A stretch of DNA of 64,000 nt from Peromyscus leucopus (GCF_004664715.2 NC_051082.1:5633848-5697847); one strand, 5' to 3'. Counted from the first letter of the stretch, positions 23,430 to 36,260 are shown. Notes: generated from the letters alone by a model not told the origin. Numbers and translations are program-made.

Positions 23430-26349
23430 ACGTACTGTGAAAAATTTTATTACTGTCTCTTGTGGTAAAATAACATCTTATACAAATAAAGTCACCTGGT
23501 TGGTTCTGGAATGAGGATCTTGGGTAAAGTGGGAAGGACAGAGATGTTTCTCATGTTCTGTGAAAAATAGATTTACAGGGAAAATAGACTTTCACAATTT
23601 CAATGAAATCACATGATCCTTTGTGAAACAAGGCGGAGGGGAACCTACCTCCCCCCACCCACCCTGTGGCTATGATGCTCTGGACACGGAATGTGGACAC
23701 TCTCAGAATCTGAGTCTATGGTCAGTGCCAGGCACTGTAAAGCACTGTCCTTGGAATGGGAAATATCCAAAGCCTGGAGAAGCTTCAGAGAGTCCGTGCA
23801 AGACAGAGCTGAGCTAACTGGAGACAGCAGCTGATCTCAGCCCCAGGGACTGGCACCTTCCTCCTATGCTTGTGGTTTAGAACAAAGAAGAGCAGATGAA
23901 CTTCATCTTCAGAGAGGCAGAGGGCAGCTCAGCCCCAAGGCAGAGAGAGGGCAGGGATGGAGACCAGGCAGCCCCTGCTCACAGCAGGAAGGCTTCTGCC
24001 TGGCTGCTGGGAGGTTCTCCTGGGAGCGGCTATCTGCTCAGATTCCTGCTCTTGACGCAGGGCATGGCCTCCCCACACTAGAGCAATGGTTTTCTCTCTC
24101 ACTGCATCACAGGAAGCCACTGTGGATGGCTGATATTCCTGAACACATGACTTCTGACTCGGCTTCTGCTTGTTACTTGCAAAGTATGAATTCCAGTTTC
24201 CATAAGTCAGGTACAAATGGTGGAAAACAGCAGGATGCCTCCCTAGGAAGCCAGACACAGGCCACTGGCCTTCAGCAGCAAAGGAGGACCAGTCCATCCT
24301 GCCAACCACGACCGAGCCCTGGTCTGAGTGGTCTTCAATGTGACCACGGCCAACTGAAAAGGGGACGAAGCCCTTCTCAAGCTGGTGTGTCCAGCTCCTC
24401 CATCCTCTGGAGCTTCCCAAGCAAAAGCCAGCAGTACAGGCAAGAAACAGCATGCCAGAATACAGGAGCGGCCCAAGCTGGCCTCCACTGAGCAAAGACC
24501 CCGCAGCCCAGGAATCTCTTCCTAGGTAGTATTTATTTAAATACTGAAAACCAAATCTCTCCTCATCAGACCGAAACAGAGCAAGGAGCACTCTGAACTT
24601 TGTCAAGAACATGCACATCCCAGCAGAGGAGCCACGTGAGAAAAGGTACTGAGAAGCTGCTGTCTGTCACAGGCCAGGAGAGAAGGAGGGTGCAGCAGGT
24701 CCCCTGCAGCGCACGGGCAGAGCACACTTAAGGCACCTGGATTTGGAGTGGACTCCAGTTCTGAGATTCACCAGAGTGGTCAGGTGGTACCCACCCGGAG
24801 GGCACCTGGGCTCTCCCGTCTCAGTGGGTAAATCTAGTGCAGCATGAAAAGTAATTAGGGCTTTCTCCTTCCGAAGGCTTCCAGCACACGGCACTGTCAG
24901 TTGCTGGCCAGAAAGAGAACACAGGACCAAAATTCAAGGCTCCTAAAGCTCTAGAAACCAAACACGGAGCAACACTGGCCAAAGTATGTCCTTTCTCTCA
25001 GAGAGCACTTGGACCCTGCTCTCATCACAGGTAATGTGACACCTCAAAGACACTTCTGCACACCTGCCCCTTACTCCTGACACTTCATCATTGCTAAAAG
25101 GACCTGAGCCACAGCAGAGTCCTCAAGCAGTCCACATAGACAACCTGGGGAGCCGAAGAAGAGGGGGTTAGTCAGTGAGGACCCGGGGACACCTGACGCC
25201 CATGACAGCGCAGGAAGATGTCTGAGGCCACAGTGCTCTGCGGGCAGCCTCAGCCTGTGCTGCCCTTTCCAACACTCAAGCTTCCAGCAGCTTGAAGGAT
25301 CGATCAGAACATGCGTCACTCGGGACCATCCGCCAGATGGTTCCAGGAACGACTTCGGGGAGAAAGGCAGACAGACAGGAAACATTCCTAAGCAGGAGAC
25401 CCAGAGTTCCAGGGACGAACCCCGGCCTAGGCCCGTCTTCCAGGCTCGCTATGTAAACAGTCAGCTCGCTCTCTATGCGGCAGCCAGGCTGCAACTATGT
25501 CTCTCCTGCCATGAGCCAGGTCAACTCTGTCAGAGATCTACCGTATCACAGGTGCTAGGACAGACACGGTGTAAGAACTCCCCAAAGAAGTCAGACTAAA
25601 GAGCCCAAAGCACGTCACCCTGCCCTGAACTCAAGACACTACGTTCCGGGAACAAAACCCACGAGGTCTGCTGCAGAAAAAGTCAAGGCCAGGGGAGCAG
25701 AGCGACCCCGTGTGGCCTCCAGAGTAAGAACAGGAAAGCACCACCAGGCTCAGGCCACGGTCTCCCCTAGGACTGGCTGTGGGTCCCCAAGGCAGCTAAG
25801 TAGCATCCTCAAAAACTTGTCTTTCAGTCTGACATCACCTCCCATCCCGGTGCCTCAGCCCCAGGCTCCGCCCTCCCTGTCTTTTCGAGTCTCCTCCTGG
25901 CGGCCTCAGACTGTGCCATCGCAACACCACGGTGAAGGAGGAAGCGAGCTGCTCTCAGCTGCCCACGGCACCCAGGAAGCTGCAGAATGGCTGGTAAGCC
26001 GAGGGTGGCCCAGTCTGAGCCTTCTCACTGACACACTGTGCCTGGACAGTCAGACCTGTCGGGATAACCAGTGCATGGCTAAGACTACACAGAGATGAAC
26101 GTTTTTTTCTGGATCCCAGGAACCTTACGCTAGTCTTTTACTTCACTATAATACCTCTGAGAACTAGGGGGCAGGGGAAAAAATACCGGGAAAAGAAACT
26201 GCTGGCCGGCACCTCCGTGGAGCACAAACCGCCACCCCAGCGGCAGCTTCCTGGACCAGGTTCAACGGGTGTTGACAAGCAGGAGCTGCAATTCCCCCAT
26301 GTGCCTCGTGGTGGCAGCAAAGGATCTCCCCTGGCCGCTCCTGCGGCAC
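23430..26349 (-). other. Unc119b: Unc119b 3' UTR
   Basis: About 2.9 kb between the stop codon and a minus-strand AATAAA. It is almost free of SINEs, whereas the flanking DNA is packed with them, as expected of a long terminal exon under constraint. A second, proximal signal (TTTATT on plus at 24532-24537) could give a shorter mRNA of about 1.8 kb 3' UTR. The left boundary is inferred from the signal position. Confidence 0.7.
23446..23451 (-). terminator. Unc119b: Distal polyadenylation signal of Unc119b
   Basis: AATAAA on the minus strand, the first well-placed signal before SINE-rich DNA resumes to the left. Cleavage would fall near 23420-23435. Use inferred. Confidence 0.6.
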
Positions 26350-26462
26350 TCACTGGCCTCCATTATAGGCGTAGTCAGCCTTGTTGTGCATTACCAGCTT
26401 GTTGTCAACGAAGTAGAAGCTATCGGAGCGGGTCTCATACGGGTTTTCGATCATCAGACGAA
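26350..26462 (-). CDS. Unc119b: Unc119b coding exon 5 and stop
   Basis: Acceptor cctgcag. Encodes [11 protein letters not shown] through ADYAYNGGQ and stops at TGA (26350-26352). The same exon continues into the 3' UTR. Confidence 0.96.
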
Positions 26463-29400
26463 CTGCAGGTTGGAGGAAGGGAAGAAAAGCAGAGAATGTG
26501 AATCTGTCCCACAACTAGGTAGAAAAAAACCTCAGTATCCTTCCAAAACTGATAAACCAGCGCTTTGCAAAGTTTGACTTCACCACCTCCAGTAATGTGG
26601 TAAAAAAGAAGAGAGAAGAGGCCAGGGAGACGGGAGGGCTCCACGTGGAACACAGAGCTCATCCACTCTCTAGTCATCCCTCGCCTGATTCTTCCGGCCA
26701 GTATCCCAGGAAACAGACTTTCTCTCTGTCACAGCCACCTACTCCCCTGGTGCATGGCTGGTCTCGCCAGCCCTGGCTTCTGGTCTGCTGCCTACCTCTG
26801 GACATCCCAGTAAAAACCCTGGTCAGGCCTCTCTCTACCTGCTTCTTTGGGCTGTTTTGTTTGTGGAGACAGGATCTCACTCTAACGCTCTGTCCAGCCT
26901 CGAACTCAGAGTTCTGCCTGCCTCTGCCATCCCAAGAGCTGGGGTTTGTAAAGGGAGGCGCCATCATGCCCAAATTACTTGGTTTTTATTTTGTTAATTT
27001 TTAGAAATTTATTTATTGCATGTGAGTGGGGTTTTTTTGCCTGCATGTATGTCTGGGCGCCACATGTGTGCTATACTTGCAGAGGCCAGCAGAGGGCATC
27101 AGATGCCTGGAGCTGGAGGTAGAGGGAGGTAGAGACTAGAGCTGCCTTCTATGTACTGGAAATTGAACCCAGGTCCTCTGGAAGAACAGCCAGCGCTCTT
27201 CTTACTCATCTCTCAAGCCTTCCTATTTTTTATGCTCCCTGAAAGCCGAAGGAATCCAGAGAAATAATGGGGAACATTCTCTAGAGAGGGCTCTGGAATT
27301 TATGTACCTGTAAGATCCAGACAGAGGCCTAGAACTGAAGCCTCTGTCTGAATACTCGCCTCGACCTCTCTCCACACTGAAAGGTAACTTCACTATAGTC
27401 ACCTCCTGTCAGTGCTGATTTCATAGGCACGCGCATCTCCAGACCCCAGGGAGAGGCATCGCAGGTCTTAGAAGGTGTCAGAGATCTTAAGATCTCTGAG
27501 TTCATCCTGGCCAAAGCAATTCAGTTTACATTCAGACTGACCTCCAAACCCTTTGGCCTATTTGGCTTCACAGGTTAATCTATTCTTGTAAGTTTCTGCA
27601 TATTCCAGGCCAACTCACGCCCAAGTGAGATGTCACAAAGGCCCGCCCACATCTCAGCAGCCTTTCGCCTGTAGGGTTGTCAGGGCCACTCCACAGTGTG
27701 AAGGACCCGAGACTCTGAGAGAAAAGGTGCAGAGGAAGCGAGGACCACACAGCGGGCTGTGAGAAGCGAGAGGAGGAAGAGGCTGTCTTCTCTACTCAGG
27801 GCCCAGGGGTGCCTGTGTCCCCCAGAAGCAGTCAGGGCACGAAACCCAAGACTCAGGTCGGACGACACCAAGTCATCACCACTTTCCTCTTCTGCAAAAG
27901 GAGGTGGCTGGGCCAGACGCCTCGAGGTTCGCTCCCTGCGGACCTCAGAGCCCACAGCACCGGGGAGGCGCGGGGAAGCGCGGGGCAGCACATACTGACG
28001 TCCTCAGAGAGCTGCGGGAACTCGTAGATGTGTTCACACGTGTTTCTACTGCTGGGGATGCAGAAGCCGAAGTCAAAGTCAAAGGTTTTCAGCAGACGCT
28101 CCCGGAAGTAGTGCCGCTCAATCATCCGGAAGTTGGTCACAGGTCTGTCCCCCACTGTGAACTCTACCCTGTAAACAAATCTCTGTTAGCCTGACTTCGC
28201 TTCCTCCTTCCTCTGAAGCCACCCTCACCCCACTGAGCACGGTGTTCTGCCCATCAAACCAAGAGCACTCACGTGGCACCGACTGTCCGGAGACGCAGAA
28301 AGGCTGGTGTGAACTGATAGCGGACGAAACGCCCTACGCTGATATCCACATCGACACTCTCCTCCTCTGCATCCTGGTCTTGGTCTGAAAGAACACAGCC
28401 TTGCCTTAGCATGCCACCAACCACACAGCACAATGGCTGACTAACAGGCTCGTGCTAGTTACAACAGCCCCATTTGCCACACACCAGTCACCAGGCTTCA
28501 CAGCCACCTTGCAGGGAAGAGCTACTTATTTCTATTTTAGACAAGAAAACGAGTTCAAAAGGCTGTCTTGCCCAATGTTCCTGCACAGTTAACGAAGGCA
28601 GCAAGTTCTGAGTGCAGTCCACCTGCCTAGAGTCTGTTCTTAAATACTGCTAAATGCCTTACACCATTCGGGCAGGGGGCATGTCCTGGGTGAAGCCAGA
28701 AACACAAGCTGGACACAAAGTCCTGACGCGACCCATCACACAGACTGGTCTGTTCTGACCACTAACCAGAGAGTAAGGTCACAGAGGTTTAACAGGTCCC
28801 TGTGTCCCTTCAACACTCGTGGTTTCAGTAAAGACACCGACCTACAGCCTCAAGGCACTCCTGTCTATTCCAGGCCTTTCCAGGTCCAATTCTCTGACTA
28901 CCTGGAAAAGGGTGGAAACAGACTGGCCAGGAACCAGCATGTGGACTGGCATGGGGTCAACACTTGCCTCTGCTCTAGCCTACCGTGAGTCCAGAGAAAA
29001 GATCTTAACTGTTTTAATGTGGACACGGAGGGAATTTTCTACTGCCTGAGCCCATGGGTGCCTGGGACGGCCCAGGCGCACTGGGAAACTATCCCGATTT
29101 AGGACTCACACCTAACGGCTAAGGCCCTGGATCCGCTGATGTGATTCCTGCTCATGAGAACAGGCCTTGCAGGAGAACGTGAGCACCTGCAGTCAGAGGA
29201 GCCGCAAAGGCAGAGCTGGGAAGGATAGAGAGCCGAACCTTGTAGCACCTGCAGCAGGTCTGTCTGCAGTGCCTTGGTCACGACTGGATTATGACCGGGA
29301 AACACAAGGCAAGGCTCAGTAATCAATTTAAGACTTTCCTAGGGTAGTCTGTCTGTCTGTCTGTCTGTCTCAGTCTGGAGACCAAGCTGGGGCCTCCCCC

Positions 29401-30118
29401 TGACCAAGTGCTCCACTCCCGAGAGACAGCCCCAGCTTGGGAAAGCTGATTTCCCGGGGGTGCAGGCTCATGCTGAGTAGCAAACCAAGTGAGAAGAACT
29501 TTGCAAATCAGAAATCACAGGAGGGGGCCAAGAAGATGGCTCACCAGTGAAGTACACGGAGACCTGAGTCCCATCACCATGACCCACAGCAGGAGGAGAG
29601 GACCAACTCTCCTAACGGTCCTCTGACCACACACACACACACACACACACACCCATATACACGGCAATAATAAAAATTAAAACCAGAACAAAAACCTCCA
29701 CTGTGACCCCAACCCCAAGATGTGGAGGTGCAGGAGATAGCTCAAGGTCATCTTCATTTCACCAGTGATTTGAGCTAGCTCTAGCTACATGAGATTATGT
29801 CTCAAAACAAAGTCCCAAAATAAAAACACACAACAGAGCAAAGGTGAGGGAGTAAGCCGTTCTTGCACCTCAGAGGACCTTGGTGACTAGATTCTTGGAT
29901 TCATCTTTTGTCACCCACAACCAGAAAGAAATGTTAACTTGGAATCTGTTGTATACTTAAGAATAATCTCTTGGCCGGGCAGTGGTGGCGCACGCCTTTA
30001 ATCCCAGCACTCGGGAGGCAGAGCCAGGCGGATCTCTGTGAGTTCGAGGCCAGCCTGGGCTACCAAGTGAGTTCCAGGAAAGGCGCAAAGTACACAGAGA
30101 AACCCTGTCTCGAAAAAC

Positions 30119-30151
<33 letters not shown>

Positions 30152-33100
30152 ATCTCTTATTTATTTATGAAAAATAAAAACAAAAACCCACGGAGCTGGG
30201 AAGCTGGCTCAGCAGTTAGAACACTTAGTGTTTTTGCAGAGGACTCAAGTTCAGTTCCCAGCACCTCATACAGCTGCTGGACCTACGGTTCTAAGGGCCT
30301 CTTCTGGTCTCCAGAGGGAACTGTACTCATGCGCACAAATCCCCGACGGACCTACACTGTGGCACACACACACACTAAGGCGGGACTTGGTAGGCAGCCT
30401 AAGGCAGTATTTAAAGACAAGCAAGAGCTTTCCTCAGTATCGTCGGGCTGCAGGGGTCGATCCTGCCACTGTAGGCATATGTGACTCACAGAACAAGCGG
30501 GACCTTAGAGAAGTGTCACATGTCAATTCTGGGTCTCAGCTCCCTCTCAGTAAAAAGTGGCGAGTGACTCAGTGTCATGATTACACAGGCAATGTGCTGA
30601 AGGACTTGGATAGTGTCACCACACAGTAAATGTCTGCTTCCTAGGCTGGCTGTGATGCCATGAGCTTGTAATCCTAGCACATGGCACCCTCAGCTATCCA
30701 GCAAGTTCTGGGCCAACCTGGGCTACATAAAAACCTGTCCTAAAAAACAAAACCAGACCAGTGAGTTAGCTCAGGTACAAAGGAGCCTACTACACAATCA
30801 TGGCACCCTGAATCCAACCCCTGGACTCCAAATAAATGTGAAAACTGCGAAAAGTTATCCTCTGGCCTCCATGTGTACACACTGGCACATGTAGCCGCCA
30901 CACATTTATACATACACACAAGAAATAAATAAATTAAAAAACAAAACAACACAAATCAGCCTTTTAACAAAGCTCCAAACTAGTGCGCCTGGCAGGCGAG
31001 GCCACAGGAAGTGATCTCAGCCATGGAATCAGGACACAGTGGAATCCAGAAACACACGTGTTGCTGGCACACAAACACTGAGCTTTCCAAAGACCTCTCC
31101 TCCCCCGAGCAGTGGGTGACCCCCACAATACCCAGGCCTACCTGAGATGCAAGGTTTGGCAATCTCGAAGAGCACCGTCCCCGTCTCCAGGTCTCGGATT
31201 TTGAAGCGGGTAAAATCAATACTGTAGACATTGTCTTCAGGTTTACATAAATAATCTGAAAAGGAGAGACCAATGTTATTAAGTAATCTCCCCAAATTAC
31301 CATCTATTTCATTCCCTGGTTTTGAAGCAAATGTGTTCTTCTCTGATGCAACTCACTGAAAATGTTCCCCCAAACATTCTCTTTGCTTTTTATTTGATAA
31401 GATTTATTTTCTATGTATGGTGTTTTGTCTGCATGTAGGCACCACATCTGTGTTGGAAGAGGTCAGCACAGGGCATCAGAACCCCGGGAATCACAGCTCC
31501 TGGCAGTTGTAAGATGCCAGATGTGTGCTGGGAACTAAACCCAGGTTCCCCCGGCTAAGTGCTTTCAACCACTAAAGCCATCTCTCAAGGTCCAAACAAT
31601 CTCTTTTAAAACTGGTTTGACCTTTAGTCTTACTTTATGTGTGTCTTGGTCACTGTTGTATCGCTGTGAGGAGACACCGTGACCAAGGCAACTCTGATGA
31701 AAGAAAGCATTAGCCAGGAGTTTGCTCACAGTTTCAGAGGCTTAGTCTGTTAGCATCGTGGTGGGCGGGCGCTTGGCAGCACACACGCCACCTGAGCAAA
31801 GGCTACATCCTGATCTGCAGGCAGCAGACAATGCCGGGCCTCCTGTGAGCTTTTTGAAACCTCCAGCCCACCCCAGTGACACCTCCAAATGGACCACACC
31901 TCCTAATTCTTCTGATCCTTTCAAACAGCACCACTCTGGTGACCAAGTATTCAAATACATGAGCCCATGGGGGCCCTTCTTATTCAAACCACCACAGTGT
32001 ATATGGGTGCATCTCATGGGTACAGTGTCTGTGGAGGCCAGAAGAAGATGTCATATCCCCTAGGACTGGAGTTTTCGGTAGCTGTGAGCCATCATGTGGG
32101 TGCTGGTAATGGAGCCCAGGTCCTCTGGGAGAGCAGCCAGTTCTCTTAACCATTAAGCCATCTCCTCAGCCCCCAAACACCCTCCTGCATTATCAAAATT
32201 AGAAAATTCAAGAACAAAAAGGAAAAGATGCAGAGCGAGATGCCTCAGAGATACATTATATACATGTTTGACACTGTCAAAGAATAAAGATTAAAACATA
32301 TTTAATACATACAAGTAATATAGGGGCTGTTTGCCAACTGTATCGGAAAACAGATCAACAAACTTTTCTGGAAAAGGCTAGGTTACAACTAACTCAGCCA
32401 TACAGTACATGACATAACTAACTACTCAACTCTCAGGGTAACCCGAAGGTCTATAGGCCGGAAGTGAATGAGCGAAAAGGAACTGTGGGTGCACACGGAA
32501 GCCAAGTTTAATGACCACCTGTAACAAGAGTTTCACATCTACTTCAACCACTTAAAAGGTTAAAGCCATGCGGAGCCTGTGGGCCGCACAAAAGCATGCA
32601 TACATTAGCAGAGCAGCAGGAGGAAGGGCCAGTGGGAATGCGAGGCCAAACAGCACCTTCAACAGAGAAGCCAGTCAAAAACCCACAGCACAGAAATGCT
32701 GTTGCCTCGTCTGGCTCCCCACACAGCGTCTTCTCCAGCTCCTTCCGGGCTCTCTGAGCATGCTTGTCTGTGTTAGCTGTTCCGGGTCTTACAGGCGGGT
32801 CGGGCTCCAGGGAGATGGCTAACTAACTTGAGAGCTGCTCTAACTCCAAAACCCTGTGGCGTGGGTTCTGAGTCTTAGGAGGCGGTCAATAAATAACTCA
32901 CAGAACAGAAGAATTTAAGAGCGACAAAATCCAAAGGTCACTAAGCTCTCTCTGTCAGTGGCTTTCTCTAAGGATTTGCAGAGATGGGCAAAGCCTTCAG
33001 AGGAGGCCTGAGTGCTGTCGCTATGTCTACGGGGCCAGGCATTTGATGTCCTAACTCACTCTTGATGGCAGGAGCCGGCAGGGCCGGCAGGGCCGGCAGG

Positions 33101-34532
33101 ATGTTAGCGGTCAGGTGCTAACCATTTCTGTACTTTCAAATCCCCAAATGAAAACCGAGAACTGAAACAGCTTTTCACTGTTCGACTATCTACAGTTGCA
33201 TTCAGGCAGGCAAACAAGAGTTCCGCCCCGGCGTTGGGAAACTGGGCCATCAAAACATCCAAAATCCAGTCAAAACTATTTCAGGAGATAGAGCTCTCCT
33301 GCACAGGCTGAACCAGTCATAGCCACTTTCCCTCACACTCCCATTTATTTCCAAGTCGCCAGAGCTACCACCACCAACCTGAACTACCCCTCACAGCCTT
33401 GGGCTGAGTGAAGCAATCGGGCGGACACTCCGGCATCAGGGAAGCGGGGTTAAGAAGTCTCAAGGGCAGGGGAGATAAGGAGGACAAGGCAAAGATAACC
33501 AGGTGACTGCAAACTCCTGGGGGGAAATAATAGCAAGGAAAAGGGTATCAGGTCAAGGCCGGACTTGGCAGTTTCCAAAAGACAGAGAGTATCAGGGAAC
33601 AGACACGTCTTTCTTCCCACCCTTCCTTACGCCTTACATAGACAGGAAGGTGGCTTTTTATGCACAAAAATAAAAAATAAATTTAAAAAAAAATCACACT
33701 TCTGAAACCCTGACACAACTATAAATTCACTGGGCGGGGGGGGGGGGTGGTAAAAAAATGTCCAGAGCAAGATGCGCGAGCCAGCTCGTACATACACTGA
33801 AACTCTTAAACTTTGTGTGTGTGTGTGTGTGTGTGGCACAGCTTTGTAAGTCCGCACGAAAGGCGACGGCCACGTGTTTGAGACAAGCACAAGCCCACCT
33901 GGACACAAAGGGTCACGGCCGGGCCCCGCACCCCGGAGGGGACCGGGCAGGGCCGAGTGGGGGAGGGGCTGTCAGGAGCCGGAGCCCTCGGAGGGCAAGG
34001 CGGGGTCGGCAGGTAGGGGGCTCGGGGAGGAGGAGGAGGAGGAGCAGGGCGGCCAGGGGCCTGGCTAAGGGCTGGGGTCCCAGGCGCACGGGGTCGGGCC
34101 AGGCCCGGGCACCGCTGGACTCCGGAAGCCCTTGCCCGCCGTGCCCGGGGAAGGGGCCGACAGCAGCACGGCCTGGCCGGCCCGGAGCCGCCCCACCGCC
34201 GGCGCCAGCACCCGGCCCGGCCCGCCACGGGCTCCCGGGCCCAGCGCCCACGGAGGGCGGCCCGCCCGCCTGCCCGCCCGCCACTCACTCTCGGTGACCC
34301 GGTTGAGGCGCAGGACGTGCTCGGGGCGGATCGTGTCCAGCGCCAGCAGCTCCTGCTCCGTGACCGCGGCCCCGGTGCCATCGTCGGCCGTGTGTGGGGG
34401 CGCCTGCCGCCGCGCCTTGAGCCGGTTCAGGACGCCGCCGCCCGCCTTCTTCTTCTCCTCCTTGCCGGGCACCAGCCCGCCGGGCCCGGCCGCCGGCGCC
34501 GCGGTCGCAGCCTTCGGATTCGACCCGCTCAT
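26350..34532 (-). CDS. Unc119b: Unc119b, complete five-exon coding region (span)
   Basis: Encodes the UNC119 homologue B, a soluble PDE6D-like beta-sandwich chaperone. The family binds N-myristoylated cargo such as NPHP3 in a hydrophobic pocket and releases it on ARL3-GTP for delivery to cilia (family knowledge). Coding exons on the minus strand are 34289-34532, 31142-31255, 28273-28384, 27996-28168 and 26350-26462, totalling 756 nt, i.e. 251 aa plus stop, the length of human UNC119B. Every junction is GT-AG and joins in frame. The protein starts MSGSNPKAA, with a low-complexity basic N-terminus ([10 protein letters not shown]) and then [20 protein letters not shown]. The lipid-binding domain covers roughly residues 80-245, with an acidic loop after CISD (QDQDAEEES). 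It ends ADYAYNGGQ. Recognition is by memory of the human protein. The start is the only in-frame ATG after the GC-rich promoter. No coding lesion was seen. Confidence 0.97.
27000..27220 (-). repeat. B2/B4-like SINE in Unc119b intron 4
   Basis: tgcctgcatgtatgtctggg through attgaacccaggtcctctgg. Confidence 0.65.
27996..28168 (-). CDS. Unc119b: Unc119b coding exon 4
   Basis: Acceptor tttacag. Encodes [20 protein letters not shown] through FPQLSEDV, then donor gtatgtgc. Only 104 nt of intron separates it from exon 3. Confidence 0.96.
28273..28384 (-). CDS. Unc119b: Unc119b coding exon 3
   Basis: Acceptor tgttctttcag. Encodes the acidic loop (QDQDAEEES) and [19 protein letters not shown] through VGA, then donor gtgagtgc. 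The first codon, split G|AC, gives Asp. The acidic loop differs from the human version (QEEDEEEGGG) but keeps its charge. Confidence 0.96.
29525..29700 (+). repeat. B2/B4-like SINE with (CA)n in Unc119b intron 2
   Basis: ccaagaagatggctcaccag through a CA run at about 29630-29652. A separate (CTGT)n tract lies at 29347-29370. Confidence 0.55.
29973..30150 (+). repeat. B1 SINE in Unc119b intron 2
   Basis: gccgggcagtggtggcgcac through gagaaaccctgtctcgaaaa plus a 30-nt A tail; little diverged, so fairly young. Confidence 0.92.
31142..31255 (-). CDS. Unc119b: Unc119b coding exon 2
   Basis: Acceptor ccttttcag. Encodes [19 protein letters not shown] through IAKPCIS, then donor gtaggcct. The first codon is split A|AT (Asn) with exon 1. 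Confidence 0.96.
31385..31600 (-). repeat. B4/B2-like SINE in Unc119b intron 1
   Basis: gtgttttgtctgcatgtagg through ctaaagccatctctcaagg. Confidence 0.6.
31640..32000. repeat. Rodent medium-reiteration repeat (RMER1-like)
   Basis: tatcgctgtgaggagacacc, accaaggcaactctgatgaa, ctgatctgcaggcagcagac and ggggcccttcttattcaaac recall an abundant rodent dispersed repeat. The name is from memory. Confidence 0.5.
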
Positions 34533-34680
34533 CGCTCCGCCGTCAAGATGGCCGCCACCTCACGGCGCCGTAACTATGGAGAGCGGGGGCGGGGCCCGGG
34601 GGCGGGGCCCGGGCGCGCGGGGGCGGGGCCCGCGGGGAGCCGCTACCAGGTCCAACTTTGGTCCAATCAGGTGTGATGGG
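33890..34680 (-). promoter_or_regulatory. Unc119b: CpG-island promoter of Unc119b
   Basis: Very GC- and CpG-rich block covering exon 1 and upstream DNA. Three copies of a GC-box unit (ggggcggggcccg) lie at about 34586-34632, with a CCAAT box at about 34664 and a YY1-like motif at about 34545-34557 next to the start codon. No TATA box is visible. This is a typical housekeeping promoter. The transcription start probably lies between 34540 and 34600 (inferred). Confidence 0.8.
34289..34532 (-). CDS. Unc119b: Unc119b coding exon 1
   Basis: Residues 1-81 plus the first base of codon 82. Begins MSGSNPKAA and ends RLNRVTE, followed by the donor gtgagtgg. A YY1-like motif (caagatggccgcc on the plus strand) sits just upstream of the ATG. 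Confidence 0.96.
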
Positions 34681-35589
34681 GCTGGGCTGAGACCCCAGGA
34701 CCTTCACACTATCAAGTTCTCACGATCACCCTTGATATTTTAAATATATTCTTTTTTGTTGTTGTATTTTTTCGAGACAGGGTTTCTCTGTGTAACAGCC
34801 CTGGCTGTCCTGGATCTCACTTTGTAGCCCAGGCTGGCCTCGAACTCACTGAGATCCACCTGCCTCTGCCTCCCAAGTGCTGGGTAAATATAGTCTTATA
34901 AAGTAAGTAAATAAAAATAAAGGTAAAAAAATATATTTAGTCAAATGAACTGTAATAAACTGTGGACAGACATTTAAGAAAACGTTACTAGACTGTAAGT
35001 TCAAGCTGCTGGCTGTGCAGATAAACTTCTCAGTTAGATTGCTATCTCAGGAGGCCGTCTCAGCAGTTAAGAGCGCCGGCTGCTCTTTCAGAGCACTCAG
35101 GTTCGATTCCCAGTACCCACATGTCAGTTCACAACACAGATGTAATTCCTGTTCCAGAGGATTTGACACCCTCTCGCCCGAGTGGTGTTCAGATCCTGCA
35201 GGCAGTACACTCACGCCTATAAAATAAAATTAAATAAAAAAGTAGATGGCTAGTGCCGTGTCCCTGCCATGTCAGCCACTGGACTAAGACACTGGCCTGT
35301 GTGAGCTTCAGGAATAAGAGGGCAGTGAGTGGGTCTGCCTCGTTGTTCAGAAACGGTTGACAGAGAGAGCCTTCGCAGTTCTCCGGAACCCTCCACGGAG
35401 GAGCTCCCTCTTCGCCAGGAAGACTCCAGTCCACAGGTTCTTCTGTGCAGACAGACTGACTCTGCTCGTCCTGTTAAGAGGCTTAGCAAGGGTATGAGAA
35501 GTCACGGAAGGTTTCACAGAGGTGACAGAGGACAGTGGTGCCAAGGAGGTTCGGGGAAAAGCTGTGCTCCTACCACAGCGGCTCCTCTC

Positions 35590-35667
<78 letters not shown>

Positions 35668-35668
35668 A
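35590..35668. repeat. (TG)n-(CG)n-(CA)n palindromic microsatellite
   Basis: About 46 nt of GT repeats, a core of cgcgcgcgcg, then about 28 nt of CA repeats. The two arms are complementary, so the tract is an inverted repeat of alternating purine and pyrimidine. Confidence 0.95.
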
Positions 35669-36239
35669 AGCATGTCACAGGTGTGCATGTAGACGTTAAA
35701 GGACAACTCTGTGGAGTCGTCTGTCCCCCCCCACACACCTTTTAAGTGGGTTCTGGGAATTGAACTTGGGTCTGCATGCAAGTCTGGTCCTCTCTGGTCC
35801 AATATCAGGCTAGTGTGAAATCCAAGCCTCCTGCTGATTGTCAGCCTCCAGACATAACCTACGCCAGGTCTTACTGGAACCATCGCACCAGACACGAAAG
35901 GTTTGGGCCTTGCATTGTTCCTGGGCAGAGATCTTACCTGATCCTCTCCCAGCTGCCAAGTTCTTTTGAAATACCATCTTGCCATCCAGTGGTGCTCACC
36001 AAGTCTTGTTCAGAGAGATCTTCATGTGCAAAGAGAATTCAAAGTCTTCCCTTTTGAAACAACTCTTTTAAAGATTTACTTATTTATGTATTTTATGGAT
36101 ATGAGTGTTCTGTCTGCATCTACTGCTGTATGCCAGAAGAGGGGATAGGGTCCCATTATAGGTGGTTCTGAGCCATCATGTGGTTCCTGGGAATTGAACC
36201 CAGGTCCATCTGCAACAACAGCCAGCCCGAAACAACTCT

Positions 36240-36260
36240 TTCTTTTTTTTTTTTTAACAT

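Noticed and set aside
23929..24618. 229-codon minus-strand open frame
   Set aside because: Lies wholly in the Unc119b 3' UTR, resembles no family, and has no start context or conservation that I can see.
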